This document shows positions 16,718 through 26,244 of a stretch of DNA of 64,000 nt, one piece after another. Source of the DNA: Aurantimonas coralicida_A (GTDB lineage: Bacteria > Pseudomonadota > Alphaproteobacteria > Rhizobiales > Rhizobiaceae); contig NZ_JAYXIH010000006.1 in assembly GCF_036016755.1 (NCBI RefSeq), positions 62,001 through 126,000 of the forward strand, read 5' to 3'. How positions within the stretch are numbered: position 1 is the first letter of the stretch; the number at the start of each line of letters is the position of its first letter. The position numbers and the translations under genes are program-made. The notes beneath the pieces are model-generated. The model worked only from the letters and a program-made list of their open reading frames with translations, did not search any database and was not told the origin of the DNA.

Positions 16718-18613
16718 ATGGATGATCTCGCCGCCCAGATCGCCCTCATCGGCGCCGCGGGCATCGCCTCGCAGTGGCTGGCCTGGCGCCTGCAGATCCC
16801 GGCGATCGTGCTCCTGCTCGCCGTCGGTCTCTTTTTCGGTCCGTTCACCGGCTTCATGAATCCGCGCGCGGATTTCGGCGAACTCTATACGCCGCTGGTG
16901 TCGACCGCGGTCGCGATCGTGCTGTTCGAGGGCGGGCTGACGCTGAATTTCCGGGAGATCCGGGAAACGTCGAAGGCGGTGCGGCGCATCGTCATCGTGT
17001 CCGGACCGCTGGTCTGGATCATGACCGCGCTCGCCGCCCACTATGTCGGCAATTTGTCCTGGCCGACCGCGATCATCCTCGGCGCGGTCCTGGTGGTCAC
17101 CGGGCCGACGGTGATCATGCCGCTCCTGCGCCACGCCAAACTGAAGACCCGGCCGGCGTCGATCCTCAGATGGGAGGCGATCGTCAACGACCCGCTCGGC
17201 GCGTTGTTCGCGGTCATCTCCTTCGAAACCTTCCTCGTGCTCACAGGGGCGCACGAGGCCGAGAACCTGATCCTCAACGTTATCCTGGCGATCGTTATCG
17301 CGATTCCCGGCGGTATTGCGGCGGGGCGCGCGCTCAGCTGGCTGTTCAGCCGTGGGCATGCTCCCGAATATCTGAAGGCACCGATCCTCTTCGCCGCCGT
17401 CGTCGCGATGAATTCGATCACCAATCTGGTGCTTGAGGAGGCCGGGCTGCTCACCGTCACCGTGATGGGCATCACCATGGCCAATGCCCGGATCGCCAGC
17501 ATCACCGAGCTCCGGCGGTTCAAGGAGACGATCACCACGCTGCTCGTCTCGGGCCTGTTCATCGTACTGACCGCCTCGCTGCAGATGGACGTGATCCGCA
17601 GCCTCGAATGGCGCGTCGTCGGCTTTCTGGCCCTCGTGCTGTTCCTGGTGCGGCCGCTGGCCGTCTTCGTCGCGACGATCGGCGCCGGGCTCAGCTGGAA
17701 GGAGCGGCTGCTTGTCGGCTGGATCGCACCGCGCGGTATCGTCGCGGTTGCCGTCGCCGGCCTGTTCGGCGCGACGCTTACGCGGATCGGGGTGACCGAT
17801 GGCGACCGGATGATCGCCTATACGTTCGCGCTGGTCGCCGCCACGATCGTCCTGCACGGCTTTTCGCTGGGGCCGCTGGCACGCCTTCTCGATCTGCGAT
17901 CGGCGGATCGGCCGGGCGTCCTCTTCGTCGGCGCGTCCCGCTTCACCATCGCCTTCGCCCGCCGCCTGAAGGCGCAGGAGGTTCCGGTTCTCATCGCCGA
18001 CGGCAATTGGTCGCGCGCCTCCGAAGCGCGGCTGGCCGAAGTTGAGGTCTGGTATGGCGAGATTCTGTCGGAGCAGGCCCACCACTCACTTAATCTATCG
18101 CGCTTCGACCACATGGTGGCGGCGACCGACAACGACGCCTACAACGCCTTGATCTGCACGGATTTCGCGCCGGAGATCGGCCGTTCCGATGTATTCCAGA
18201 TCGGCGATCTGGGCGTTTCCGATCGCCAGTCGATGAATTTCACTATCGGCGGCCTGCCCTTGTTCAAGCCCGGCAAGAGCTATGCCGAGCTGCGCGACCT
18301 CATCGTCGACGGCTGGACCTTCCAGGCGACGCGGCTGACCGACGAATTTGGTTACGAGCGCTTCGCCGAGACGCGGCCGGAGGAAACCCACGTCCTGTTG
18401 TGGATCAAGCCATCGGAAAGCCTCGTCTTCGCGGCGTCCGAAGGATCGGGCGAACCCGACGAAGGCGACACGATCATTTCCTTCGGCCCGCCCCGGCCGG
18501 AGCGCGAGCAGGATAAGATCGTGAAAGCGACGACGACCGAACGCGAGGCCCGTGCCGAAAAGGCTCGCAAGACCACCGAAGCGGCGTCTGCCAATGTCGC
18601 GGCCGCCGACTGA
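16718..18613 (+). CDS. CPA1-type Na+(K+)/H+ antiporter with TrkA-N-like regulatory domain
   Basis: 631 residues. Twelve to thirteen hydrophobic spans in residues 1-400 include the ion-binding ND pair in EAIVNDPLGALFA and the FEGGLTLNFREI segment of NhaP-type antiporters. After span 13 a Rossmann-like TrkA-N/RCK region (about 395-510) begins VLFVGASRFTIAFARRL, followed by a short charged tail ending in Ala/Lys-rich sequence. It would exchange monovalent cations for protons in the inner membrane and be gated by nucleotide. ATG 16718 has an AAGGA about 12 bases before. The stop overlaps the prmA start (TGATG), so the two are coupled. Confidence 0.9.
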   Translation: MDDLAAQIALIGAAGIASQWLAWRLQIPAIVLLLAVGLFFGPFTGFMNPRADFGELYTPLVSTAVAIVLFEGGLTLNFREIRETSKAVRRIVIVSGPLVWIMTALAAHYVGNLSWPTAIILGAVLVVTGPTVIMPLLRHAKLKTRPASILRWEAIVNDPLGALFAVISFETFLVLTGAHEAENLILNVILAIVIAIPGGIAAGRALSWLFSRGHAPEYLKAPILFAAVVAMNSITNLVLEEAGLLTVTVMGITMANARIASITELRRFKETITTLLVSGLFIVLTASLQMDVIRSLEWRVVGFLALVLFLVRPLAVFVATIGAGLSWKERLLVGWIAPRGIVAVAVAGLFGATLTRIGVTDGDRMIAYTFALVAATIVLHGFSLGPLARLLDLRSADRPGVLFVGASRFTIAFARRLKAQEVPVLIADGNWSRASEARLAEVEVWYGEILSEQAHHSLNLSRFDHMVAATDNDAYNALICTDFAPEIGRSDVFQIGDLGVSDRQSMNFTIGGLPLFKPGKSYAELRDLIVDGWTFQATRLTDEFGYERFAETRPEETHVLLWIKPSESLVFAASEGSGEPDEGDTIISFGPPRPEREQDKIVKATTTEREARAEKARKTTEAASANVAAAD

Positions 18614-19485
18614 TGAGCCAGTCGCGCTACTTCCTCCGGGCTGGCAAGGCCGAGGCCGAGGCCGTCTATGAAGCCCTGGACATGGCCTTCGAAGAACATG
18701 GCTCGCCGGTGGCGATCAGCGAAATCGACGAGGCGAGGGGGCTGTTCGAGGTCTCCGCCTATTTCGACGCCGCCGACGCCCACGCCTGGGAAGGCATCTT
18801 CGCCGAGGCGGTCGGCCCGGCTCTGGCGGGTCGAATCGAGCGCGAAGAGCTTCCCGACAAGGATTGGATGGCCGACGTACTCAAGGCATTGAAGCCGGTG
18901 CGTGCCGGCCGCTTCCTCGTCCATGGGGCTCATGATCGCGACAAGATCGCCGCCAACGACCTCTCTATCGAGATCGAGGCCGGGCAAGCCTTCGGCACCG
19001 GCCATCATGGCACGACGGCCGGTTGTTTGACGATGATCGGACAGATCGCTACGCGGCGCCGTCCGCGCAACGCGCTCGACCTCGGCACCGGAAGCGCGGT
19101 GCTGGCGATCGGCCTGGCCAAGCTCGCCCGCGTCCCGGTGCTCGCGACCGACATCGATCCCGTGGCCGTGCGCGTCGCCAAGGCCAATGTGGTCGCCAAT
19201 GGCGTCGCCCCCTTCGTCACCAGCGTCACTGCGGTCGGCTTCGCCGCGCCGGGGATCCGCGCGCGCGCGCCGTTCGATCTGATCGTCGCGAATATTCTCG
19301 CCGGGCCGCTGATGCAACTGGCGCCGCAATTCGCGCGGCATCTGGCGCGGCGCGGCGACATCGTGCTGTCGGGCATTCTGGTCCGCCAGCGGGACGCGGT
19401 TCTGGCGGCCTTTCGCGTGCAAGGGCTTTTCCATCGGCGCACGCTGGTGATCGGCGACTGGGTGACGCTGCATCTGGCCCGGTGA
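18613..19485 (+). CDS. prmA: Ribosomal protein L11 methyltransferase PrmA
   Basis: 290 residues. PrmA methylates lysines and the N terminus of ribosomal protein L11 using SAM. The N-terminal substrate-recognition part (about 1-100) contains DKDWMADVLKALKPVRAGRF; the SAM-binding domain follows with EAGQAFGTGHHGTTAGCL (the family signature), DLGTGSAVLAIGLAKL and FDLIVANILAGPL. The start codon overlaps the antiporter stop by one base. A strong bidirectional terminator follows at 19511-19547. Confidence 0.96.
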   Translation: MSQSRYFLRAGKAEAEAVYEALDMAFEEHGSPVAISEIDEARGLFEVSAYFDAADAHAWEGIFAEAVGPALAGRIEREELPDKDWMADVLKALKPVRAGRFLVHGAHDRDKIAANDLSIEIEAGQAFGTGHHGTTAGCLTMIGQIATRRRPRNALDLGTGSAVLAIGLAKLARVPVLATDIDPVAVRVAKANVVANGVAPFVTSVTAVGFAAPGIRARAPFDLIVANILAGPLMQLAPQFARHLARRGDIVLSGILVRQRDAVLAAFRVQGLFHRRTLVIGDWVTLHLAR

Positions 19486-19510
19486 GGAGCGCAAGCGGCG
19501 TCAAGACGCG

Positions 19511-19547
19511 AAAACGCCGGCGCGCAGTTTCCCGCGGCCGGCGTTTT
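19511..19547. terminator. Bidirectional Rho-independent terminator
   Basis: Perfect 11-bp stem AAAACGCCGGC / GCCGGCGTTTT with a 15-base loop, giving an A-run on one side and a T-run on the other, so it can act on both strands. It lies between prmA (plus strand, ends 19485) and the convergent small gene (minus strand, ends 19591). Confidence 0.85.
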
Positions 19548-19590
19548 GATTCTGTGTGACGTGCCGATGGCGCGCGAAGCGCCCGCTGGA

Positions 19591-19800
19591 TCAGCGACGC
19601 TCGGGCGTGCGCCCCTCGAACAGCGACTCCCGCCCGCCCAGCTCGAAGCCATCGCGTCCGAGAAACGCCATGCGGTCTTCGATGTAGCGTCGGGCCTCGC
19701 GCTCGCGCGCTTCGATCATGCGGTCCAGCATGCTGCGCATGAAGCCTTTGGAGCGGCCGGCGCCGCGGTGGGACAATTCGGTGTAGGTCGTCGTGGCCAT
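19591..19800 (-). CDS. Small basic/acidic hypothetical protein, 69 aa
   Basis: Not a family I can name. It is 69 residues, helix-rich and highly charged (FMRSMLDRMIEAREREARR then IEDRMAFLGRDGFELGG), soluble, without signal or membrane span. ATG 19800 has a strong AGGAG at about 19810-19814 with 8-9 base spacing, which makes it a convincing gene; alpha-proteobacterial genomes commonly carry short proteins of this style. Upstream, between it and pepP, lie three GANTC sites and a CtrA-like box. Confidence 0.7.
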   Translation of the reverse strand: MATTTYTELSHRGAGRSKGFMRSMLDRMIEAREREARRYIEDRMAFLGRDGFELGGRESLFEGRTPERR

Positions 19801-19927
19801 CGCAATATCTCCTGATGCGGTTTGCTGGCCTCCCCTTGCAACCAATATGCGACCTGGGGTCCGATTCAGGTAGAGTCATTCCTGCATAGGTGCCTGCCCT
19901 TTATTGCATTGCACAACGGTAGGGCGA

Positions 19928-19944
19928 TTCATGTCTCGTTAACC
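19928..19944 (+). promoter_or_regulatory. CtrA-box-like motif with nearby GANTC sites
   Basis: TTCA-N7-TTAACC at 19928-19944 differs by one base from the CtrA consensus TTAA-N7-TTAACC. A GANTC (CcrM methylation) site overlaps it at 19926-19930, and two more are at 19863-19867 and 19873-19877. It lies 97 bp before pepP and 128 bp before the small minus-strand gene. Confidence 0.4.
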
Positions 19945-20040
19945 TTTCGCGCCGCGCTCTGCCCGCTTATGGTCCCCGCGGTCGGCCGCGGGTCGCGCCG
20001 TTTTCATCCCGTCCTTACTCGTTTCCTGCCAGAGCCGCCG

Positions 20041-21870
20041 ATGTTTCAGAATTTCGACCAGACCACCGATTTCTCGCGCAGTGCCGAACGGGTCCGCCAG
20101 CTCCGCGCCGGGTTCGGGGAATCCGGCATCGACGGTTTCATCGTCCCGCGCGCCGACGAGCACCAGGGCGAGTATATCCCCCCCTCGGCCGCGCGGCTCG
20201 AATGGCTGACCGGCTTTTCCGGCTCGGCGGGGGCGGCGGCCGTTCTCGCCGATCGCGCCGTGATTCTGGTCGATGGGCGATACACGTTGCAGGTCCGCTC
20301 CGAAATCGATCCCGCGGTCTTCGAGCCGTTATCGTCCGTCGAAACCTCGCTAACCGACTTTCTGACGGTCGCCGCGCCCGGCAAGCGCATCGGCTACGAT
20401 CCGTGGCTGCATACGGTGGCGGAGATTCGGACGCTGGCGGACGCTATCGAGGCGGATGGCGGACAGCTCGTCGCGCTTCCGGCCAATCCGATCGACCGGA
20501 TCTGGAACGATCGGCCGGCGCCGCCGAAGGCGCGGGCGGTTATCCATCCGGAGCGCTTCGCCGGACGCCCGGCGGCGGGCAAGCTGGCCGATCTGGCCAG
20601 GCGGATCGGCGACGCGAAGGCCGACGCCGCGCTTCTCACCGACCCCGCCTCGATCGCCTGGACCTTCAATATTCGCGGCGCCGACGTGCCGCACACCCCG
20701 CTGATGCTGGCCTTTGCCATCCTGCGCGCCGACGGCCGTCCGACCCTGTTCGTCGATCCGGACAAGCTCGACCCCGAGGTCAGGGACTATCTCGCGGCGC
20801 TTTGCGATCTGGCATCGCCGGACGATTTCGAGGCCGCGTTGAAGCGGGAGGCGGCCGACCGCGCGATCGGTCTCGATCCGCAATTGGGCGCCGCGCGACT
20901 GGCGACCATCGTAGAGGCGGCCGGCGGCACGCTCGTCGACATGCCGGACCCGGCGCGGCTGCCACGGGCGATCAAGAATACCGGCGAGATCGCCGGTTCG
21001 CGGACCGCTCACCGACGCGACGGCGCGGCGGTCTCGAGCTTTCTCGCCTGGCTCGATCGGCAGCCGCCGGGAAGCATCACCGAGATCACCGCAGCCCAGC
21101 GGTTAGAATCGTTGCGCGCCGAGTATGGCGAGCGGGACGGGCACCCCTTGAGGGACATTTCCTTCGATACGATCGCCGGTTCCGGTCCGAACGGCGCGAT
21201 CGTGCATTATCGTGTCAACCGGGGGAGCGACCGGCCTCTCGGGGAGGGTGAACTCTTTCTGCTCGATTCCGGCGCCCAGTACGAGGACGGCACCACCGAC
21301 ATCACCCGCACGATTCCGATCGGCCAGCCAAGCGCCGAGATGCGGACGAAGTTCACGCTGGTGCTGAAAGGCATGATCGCCATCGCCACGGCGCGGTTTC
21401 CCAAAGGGACGCGCGGTGTCGATCTCGACCCGCTGGCCCGGATCGCCCTATGGAAGGCCGGCTGCGACTACGCCCACGGCACCGGTCATGGCGTCGGCTC
21501 CTATCTCGCCGTGCATGAGGGGCCACAAACGATCTCCAAGCGCGGCATGGCGGTGCTCGAAGCCGGCATGATCCTGTCCAACGAGCCGGGATATTACCGC
21601 GAGGGCGCCTACGGCATCCGGATCGAGAATTTGATCCTGGTCGAGCCCGCGACAGCCATTGCGGGCGGCGATCTTGCGATGCATTCCTTCGCGACACTGA
21701 CGCTCGCGCCGATCGACCACCGGCTCATCGAGCCAACGCTGATGAGCCGGGAGGAAGTCGACTGGGTCGATGCCTACCACGCGGAGGTGCGAGAGACGCT
21801 CGCCCCGTTGATGCGGGCCGAGGACCGGGGCTGGCTGGAGGCGGCGACACGCTCCATCAGCACGGGCTAA
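20041..21870 (+). CDS. pepP: Xaa-Pro aminopeptidase (M24B), long three-domain type
   Basis: 609 residues from ATG 20041, matching the long eukaryote-like aminopeptidase P form (about 600) rather than the 440-residue E. coli PepP. Two creatinase-like N-terminal domains (DGFIVPRADEHQGEYI; second half begins about 165) precede the pita-bread catalytic domain. Metal ligands are visible as DSGAQYEDGTTDITRT (two Asp), HGTGHGVGSYLAVHEGP (His) and NEPGYYREGAYGIRIENL (two Glu). It removes N-terminal residues before proline in the cytoplasm. Confidence 0.95.
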   Translation: MFQNFDQTTDFSRSAERVRQLRAGFGESGIDGFIVPRADEHQGEYIPPSAARLEWLTGFSGSAGAAAVLADRAVILVDGRYTLQVRSEIDPAVFEPLSSVETSLTDFLTVAAPGKRIGYDPWLHTVAEIRTLADAIEADGGQLVALPANPIDRIWNDRPAPPKARAVIHPERFAGRPAAGKLADLARRIGDAKADAALLTDPASIAWTFNIRGADVPHTPLMLAFAILRADGRPTLFVDPDKLDPEVRDYLAALCDLASPDDFEAALKREAADRAIGLDPQLGAARLATIVEAAGGTLVDMPDPARLPRAIKNTGEIAGSRTAHRRDGAAVSSFLAWLDRQPPGSITEITAAQRLESLRAEYGERDGHPLRDISFDTIAGSGPNGAIVHYRVNRGSDRPLGEGELFLLDSGAQYEDGTTDITRTIPIGQPSAEMRTKFTLVLKGMIAIATARFPKGTRGVDLDPLARIALWKAGCDYAHGTGHGVGSYLAVHEGPQTISKRGMAVLEAGMILSNEPGYYREGAYGIRIENLILVEPATAIAGGDLAMHSFATLTLAPIDHRLIEPTLMSREEVDWVDAYHAEVRETLAPLMRAEDRGWLEAATRSISTG

Positions 21871-21973
21871 CTGGTTCGCCCGTTCCGCGTGGGCGATGCT
21901 TCAAGACATCGAGGCCCGTTCCTCCGGTCTCGATGTGGATTGGTGCGTGACGGGCCATCTGCGGCCCATGACG

Positions 21974-22453
21974 TCAGCGGCAGAGGCGGCGCCGGCCATT
22001 ATAGGGCTGGAACGTGCCCGAGCGCGCGTCAAACGACCGGTATTTGGCCGCGCAATAGCGATACCACTCGCCTGACCAGGCCGCCGGCCTGCCGCGGTAG
22101 TAGCGGGGCGCGGCCCGATAATAACGCGGTGCCGGGCGGGAGTAGCGCGGTTGGCTAGCAATTGCTGCGCCGATGCCGAGGCCCACGATACCGCCGATGA
22201 TCGCCGCGCCGCCGGAACCGAGGCCGCGGTGGCGACGATAGTAACGGCGGTTGCCGCGGAAGCCACGATGGCCCCCGTCATAACGACCTCCCCGGTAATA
22301 TCGACCGCCGCCAAAGGAGCCGCCGCCATAGTGACCGGCCTCCGCCTGCGATATTCCGACGAGGGGTGTGTTGGCGGGCGCTGCGGCTGGTGCCACCGAC
22401 AGCGCAAGCCCCAGTGCGAGGGATTTGACTGCCAACGATTTGAAGAACTTCAT
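21974..22453 (-). CDS. BA14K-family secreted protein
   Basis: 159 residues. Signal peptide 1-30 (SLALGLALSVAPAAA). The middle is low-complexity, rich in Gly, Tyr and Arg (GGGSFGGGRYYRGGRY; NRRYYRRHRG), with one glycine-rich hydrophobic span (AAIIGGIVGLGIGAAIA, about 82-100), then repeated YYRxxPRYYR units. The C terminus, CAAKYRSFDARSGTFQPYNG ending in Cys, is the BA14K signature. BA14K was first known as a 14-kDa immunoreactive Brucella protein; such proteins are common in Rhizobiales with uncertain lectin-like function. AGGAGG before ATG 22453 fixes the start. Confidence 0.85.
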   Translation of the reverse strand: MKFFKSLAVKSLALGLALSVAPAAAPANTPLVGISQAEAGHYGGGSFGGGRYYRGGRYDGGHRGFRGNRRYYRRHRGLGSGGAAIIGGIVGLGIGAAIASQPRYSRPAPRYYRAAPRYYRGRPAAWSGEWYRYCAAKYRSFDARSGTFQPYNGRRRLCR

Positions 22454-22478
22454 GTCGACCTCCTGCATTACCAATACT

Positions 22479-22494
22479 TTAACACTTAGGTAAC
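22479..22494. promoter_or_regulatory. Weak CtrA-box-like motif upstream of the BA14K gene
   Basis: TTAA-N7-GTAAC at 22479-22494, one base from TTAA-N7-TTAAC, 26 bp before the ATG of the minus-strand BA14K gene. Close enough to overlap its promoter or leader; could be chance. Confidence 0.2.
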
Positions 22495-22672
22495 GATTGG
22501 GAAGCTGAACGGCTCCTGAACAAATTGGTTGCTCACGAAAGCGTGGTTGGGAGCCCCGAACCGCCGGGACGGTGATAGCCCTCAACACGCCCCTTGCCGG
22601 TATGTCCCCGCGCGACAGGTGAAGGGCGCGGCGCTGTATCGCCACCCATGACTCGAAAGGCCGATTGCCATC

Positions 22673-23338
22673 ATGTCCGACAACCCGTCTTCATTGCCGC
22701 AAACGCCCCATTTGATCTATTTCGCCGATCCCATGTGCTCATGGTGCTGGGGCTTCGCGCCGGTCATGGATGCGATCGCCGAACGTTATCCGGATTTAGC
22801 AGTCCGCCTCGTGCTGGGCGGCCTCAGGCCGTTTACCGACAAGCCGATGGACGCGAGCGCCAAGGCAGATATCCGCAACCATTGGGAGCACGTGCGCGAC
22901 GCCTCGGGGCAACCCTTCGACTTTGCCTTTTTCGAGCGGGAGGGATTCGTCTACGACACCGAACCGGCCGCGCGGGCGGTTGTGACCGGCCGCCAGCTCG
23001 GACCCGAGAAGGCCATCGCGCTCGAACACAGGATCGCCCGAGCGTTCTATGCCGAGAATCGTGACGTCACCAACTCCGACACACTGGCCGATCTGGCGGC
23101 GGAATTGGGCTTCGATCGCACGGCATTTGTGGCGGCGTTCGCGCGCGAGGAAACCAAACAGGAAACCCTGGGTGATTTCGCGCTGTCCCAGCGCGCCGGC
23201 GTCACCGGCTTTCCAACCCTGATCGCCGGGCCGCAGGCGGATGGCAATTACGCCCTCGTCACCGCCGGCTATCAGCCGCCCGAACCGATCCTCGCCCGGA
23301 TCGGGTCGTGGCTCGCACAAGTCGATCCGGCGGCATGA
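22673..23338 (+). CDS. DsbA-family (FrnE-like) thiol oxidoreductase
   Basis: 221 residues, no signal peptide. The thioredoxin-fold DsbA group: the redox motif is CSWC in YFADPMCSWCWGFAP, the helical insertion runs about 55-170, and the cis-Pro loop is GVTGFPTLIAGP. Cytoplasmic FrnE/2-hydroxychromene-isomerase-like members with CSWCW are thought to handle oxidised thiols or small molecules. It is monocistronic, with BA14K divergent upstream. Confidence 0.87.
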   Translation: MSDNPSSLPQTPHLIYFADPMCSWCWGFAPVMDAIAERYPDLAVRLVLGGLRPFTDKPMDASAKADIRNHWEHVRDASGQPFDFAFFEREGFVYDTEPAARAVVTGRQLGPEKAIALEHRIARAFYAENRDVTNSDTLADLAAELGFDRTAFVAAFAREETKQETLGDFALSQRAGVTGFPTLIAGPQADGNYALVTAGYQPPEPILARIGSWLAQVDPAA

Positions 23339-23595
23339 GGAAGCGGCCTAATCCGCCTCCGGGGCCCTGACTAGGAACGCCGTTCGGGATCGTTGGTCGT
23401 CGAGCTATTTTCGTCGAGACCGGAATGGAAATATCCGGCTGCCATTGACAATAACGGAATAGATTGCAGGTTGCGTCGTTACGCCACGCCAGGGTCGACA
23501 AAGCCTCTGCTGCGGTAGCATAACTGAACGTCTCACGGGACGGGGCGATTTGTGGCAGTGATGGGTTGGCGTAATGCCGCCCCGGGGCACGGCGG

Positions 23596-26079
23596 ATGGA
23601 TGCGATTGAGACGCCCGTAACGCATATCGGCTCGACGGTCCCCGTCTTCCTGCGCGGCGGCGGCAAGATGGGCGCGCTTATCCGGGCGCATGTGTGGCGG
23701 GATTCGCCGCTCGGCCCTCCGCAGGGCTGGTCGTTGCCATTGCTGACGACCGTGCGAACCCTGCTTGGCTCGAAAGTTCCCATGCTGGTCGCATGGGGCC
23801 CCGATCTGCGCGTCCTGTACAACGACAGCTATGCACCGCTCCTGAACGACCGGCATTGCGACGCGCTGGGCCACCCTTTGGCGCAGGTATGGGACGAGAT
23901 CTGGTCGGATGTACGACCCTTCGTTGACGGCGCCCTCGCGGGTGAGACGACGGGGGCCGACAACTTGCCGATCGTCATTCCGGGAGGTGGCCTCGAGGAG
24001 CAGCGGTATTTCAGCTTCTCCTGTTCCCCGGTCTACGATCAGACCGAAACGGTCGGCGGCATTCTCGTGATCAGCGTCGAAACCACCGGCGACGTGCTGG
24101 CCGATCGACGCCTGAATTTTCGGATAGCGCTCAAGGACCGGCTCCGCGATCTGGACGATCCGCACGAGGTGATGTTCGCCGCCGCCGAAACCCTCGGCCT
24201 CCACCTGCGTGCCGATCGCGTGGGCTATGCCGAGATCGACGCCGACACCATGTTTTTCGTTGAACGCGATTGGTGCGACGCCGGCATGCCAAGTCTCGCC
24301 GGCCGTCACCGCCTCGACGATTTTGGTCCGGCGCTGATCGCCGAGTTCCGCGCCGGCAATACGGTCGCATTCGCGGATGCTCTGACGGAGCCGTTGACAT
24401 CGGGCGAGGGCGTCGCCGAAGCCTTCCATTCGGTCAGCACCCGCGCGGCGATAACCATGCCGCTCGTCAAGAACGGAACCTTGGCCGGGGTCCTTTACGT
24501 ACACGGCCGGGAACCCCGGCATTGGACAGAATCCGAAAAAGGACTCGTACGCGAGGTCGCCGAGAGCACTTGGGCGGAGGTCCAGCGTGCGCGGTCGGAA
24601 TCGGCCCTGCGCGAAAACCACCGGCGGCAGGACCTGCTGCTGCGTTTGCTGGATGGGCAACGCAAGACGCATGACGACCAATTCATTATGCAGGCCGCTG
24701 CCGAAGCGGTTGGCCGACATCTCGTCGTCGATCGGGTCGGTTTCTTCGAGATGGCGGAAGATAACACGCTTCAGTTTCTGTCGGGGTGGACCGATGGCCG
24801 GCTGCCGCTGTTGACGGTGCCTTTGCCGTCCATCGGCATCGGCACAGGCTATTTGGCCGAGGTTCGGGCCGGCAAGACGCTGGGCATCAGCGATACGCGA
24901 GCGGATCCGCTGACCGCGGACTCGTTGTTCGGCGAGATCGGGACCGTTTCGCTGATCGGTGCGCCGATCATTCGCGAGGGCCGCTGGCAGGCCGGCCTTT
25001 ACGTCAATCACGCCGAGGCGCGTGCGTGGACGGACGACGAGATTGGCCTTGTCCGGGAAGTCGCCGACCAGACCTGGGACGCCGTCGAACGCGCCCGGGC
25101 AGAGCGGGCGCTGCAGGGCAGCGATGCGCGTCTGCATCTCGCCCTCGATGCCGGTCGCATCGGGGCCTGGTCGCTCGACATCGGCCGCGACAGCGCCGAT
25201 CGCACACCGCGACATGATGCGATCTTCGGCTACGAGACGCCGGTGGCAGAGTGGAGCTTCAAGCGCTTCCTCGACCATGTCCTGCCCGAGGAGCGCGACC
25301 GGGTCCAGTCATGCTTCCAGTCCGCGGTCGAAGGTCAGACCGAGTGGCACCTGGAATGTGGCATCGAGCGGGCGGACGGCGCGCGGCGACAGATCGAGGT
25401 GAGCGGTCGTCCGCAGCGCGATGGGGCGGGCACCGTCATCGGCTTCATTGGGGTGGTCATCGACATCACCGAGGAAAGGCACGCTGAGGAGCGACAGGCT
25501 CTGCTGGTTCGCGAGTTGCATCACCGCGTGAAGAACAACCTCGCCACAGTGCAGTCGATTATCAACTTCACCCTGCGCACGTCCGAGAGCATGGAAACGT
25601 TTCAGGCCGGCATCGGCAATCGGATCGGAGCTCTGGCGAGAAGCCATACACTGTTGACCGACAATGAGTGGGACGGGGCGGAATTGGAGCACATTCTCCG
25701 CGCCGAATTGGAGCCCTATGACGACGGCGGACGGCTGCAACTCGAGGGGCCGCGTTTCTTCCTGCCCGCCGATGCGGCCGTGCCACTCGCCATGGCGGTC
25801 CACGAATTGACTACGAACGCCGCCAAATATGGAGCCCTGTCGGTCGAAGAGGGTCGGTTGGACATCCGATGGATGACCGAGGCCTCGCAGGAAGGGCGCA
25901 AGCTGAGCCTGGATTGGATCGAGAGGGACGGTCCGCCGGTCTCCCTGCCTACCCGGCGAGGATTCGGGACGACTCTGCTCGAACGGCTGCTGGGGCGTCA
26001 ACTCGCGGGCGGTGTCGAAATCAAATACCTGCCGCAAGGCGTTCAGGTCCGCATCAAGGCATTGATCCAGAATTCCTGA
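23596..26079 (+). CDS. Multi-sensor HWE-family histidine kinase
   Basis: 827 residues, soluble. Domain order: an N-terminal PAS-like domain (about 40-160, PMLVAWGPDLRVLYNDSYAP), two GAF domains (about 160-345 and 350-510, both starting with an EA(A/V)..LGLHLRADRVGY-like line), a PAS_3 domain (about 515-630) and the HWE kinase core from about 630. The phospho-acceptor is H643 in ELHHRVKNNLATVQSI; the N-box is HELTTNAAKYGAL and the C-terminal glycine loop GFGTTLLERLL. HWE kinases often detect light or redox and feed PhyR-type or single-domain receivers. No response regulator is adjacent. ATG 23596 is followed closely by alternatives. Confidence 0.9.
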   Translation: MDAIETPVTHIGSTVPVFLRGGGKMGALIRAHVWRDSPLGPPQGWSLPLLTTVRTLLGSKVPMLVAWGPDLRVLYNDSYAPLLNDRHCDALGHPLAQVWDEIWSDVRPFVDGALAGETTGADNLPIVIPGGGLEEQRYFSFSCSPVYDQTETVGGILVISVETTGDVLADRRLNFRIALKDRLRDLDDPHEVMFAAAETLGLHLRADRVGYAEIDADTMFFVERDWCDAGMPSLAGRHRLDDFGPALIAEFRAGNTVAFADALTEPLTSGEGVAEAFHSVSTRAAITMPLVKNGTLAGVLYVHGREPRHWTESEKGLVREVAESTWAEVQRARSESALRENHRRQDLLLRLLDGQRKTHDDQFIMQAAAEAVGRHLVVDRVGFFEMAEDNTLQFLSGWTDGRLPLLTVPLPSIGIGTGYLAEVRAGKTLGISDTRADPLTADSLFGEIGTVSLIGAPIIREGRWQAGLYVNHAEARAWTDDEIGLVREVADQTWDAVERARAERALQGSDARLHLALDAGRIGAWSLDIGRDSADRTPRHDAIFGYETPVAEWSFKRFLDHVLPEERDRVQSCFQSAVEGQTEWHLECGIERADGARRQIEVSGRPQRDGAGTVIGFIGVVIDITEERHAEERQALLVRELHHRVKNNLATVQSIINFTLRTSESMETFQAGIGNRIGALARSHTLLTDNEWDGAELEHILRAELEPYDDGGRLQLEGPRFFLPADAAVPLAMAVHELTTNAAKYGALSVEEGRLDIRWMTEASQEGRKLSLDWIERDGPPVSLPTRRGFGTTLLERLLGRQLAGGVEIKYLPQGVQVRIKALIQNS

Positions 26080-26244
26080 AACCGGCCGGCTTCCGGCAAC
26101 GTTGCGGGGGTCGGCTCACGCCCATCTGCGGCGGCGGCGGAACCGATCGAACCGCGTTCCGGTAGGCCAGACCATTGCCATGGGGCCAAGCGCTCTCTAC
26201 CTCCCAACAGAAGCAACGCCACAACACCATAGCGGAGACGATCC

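Noticed and set aside
16682..18085. Long open frame antisense to the CPA1 antiporter
   Set aside because: Composed of Asp/Arg/Gly/His-rich sequence typical of the complement of GC-rich coding DNA; the plus-strand frame has clear membrane spans and motifs.
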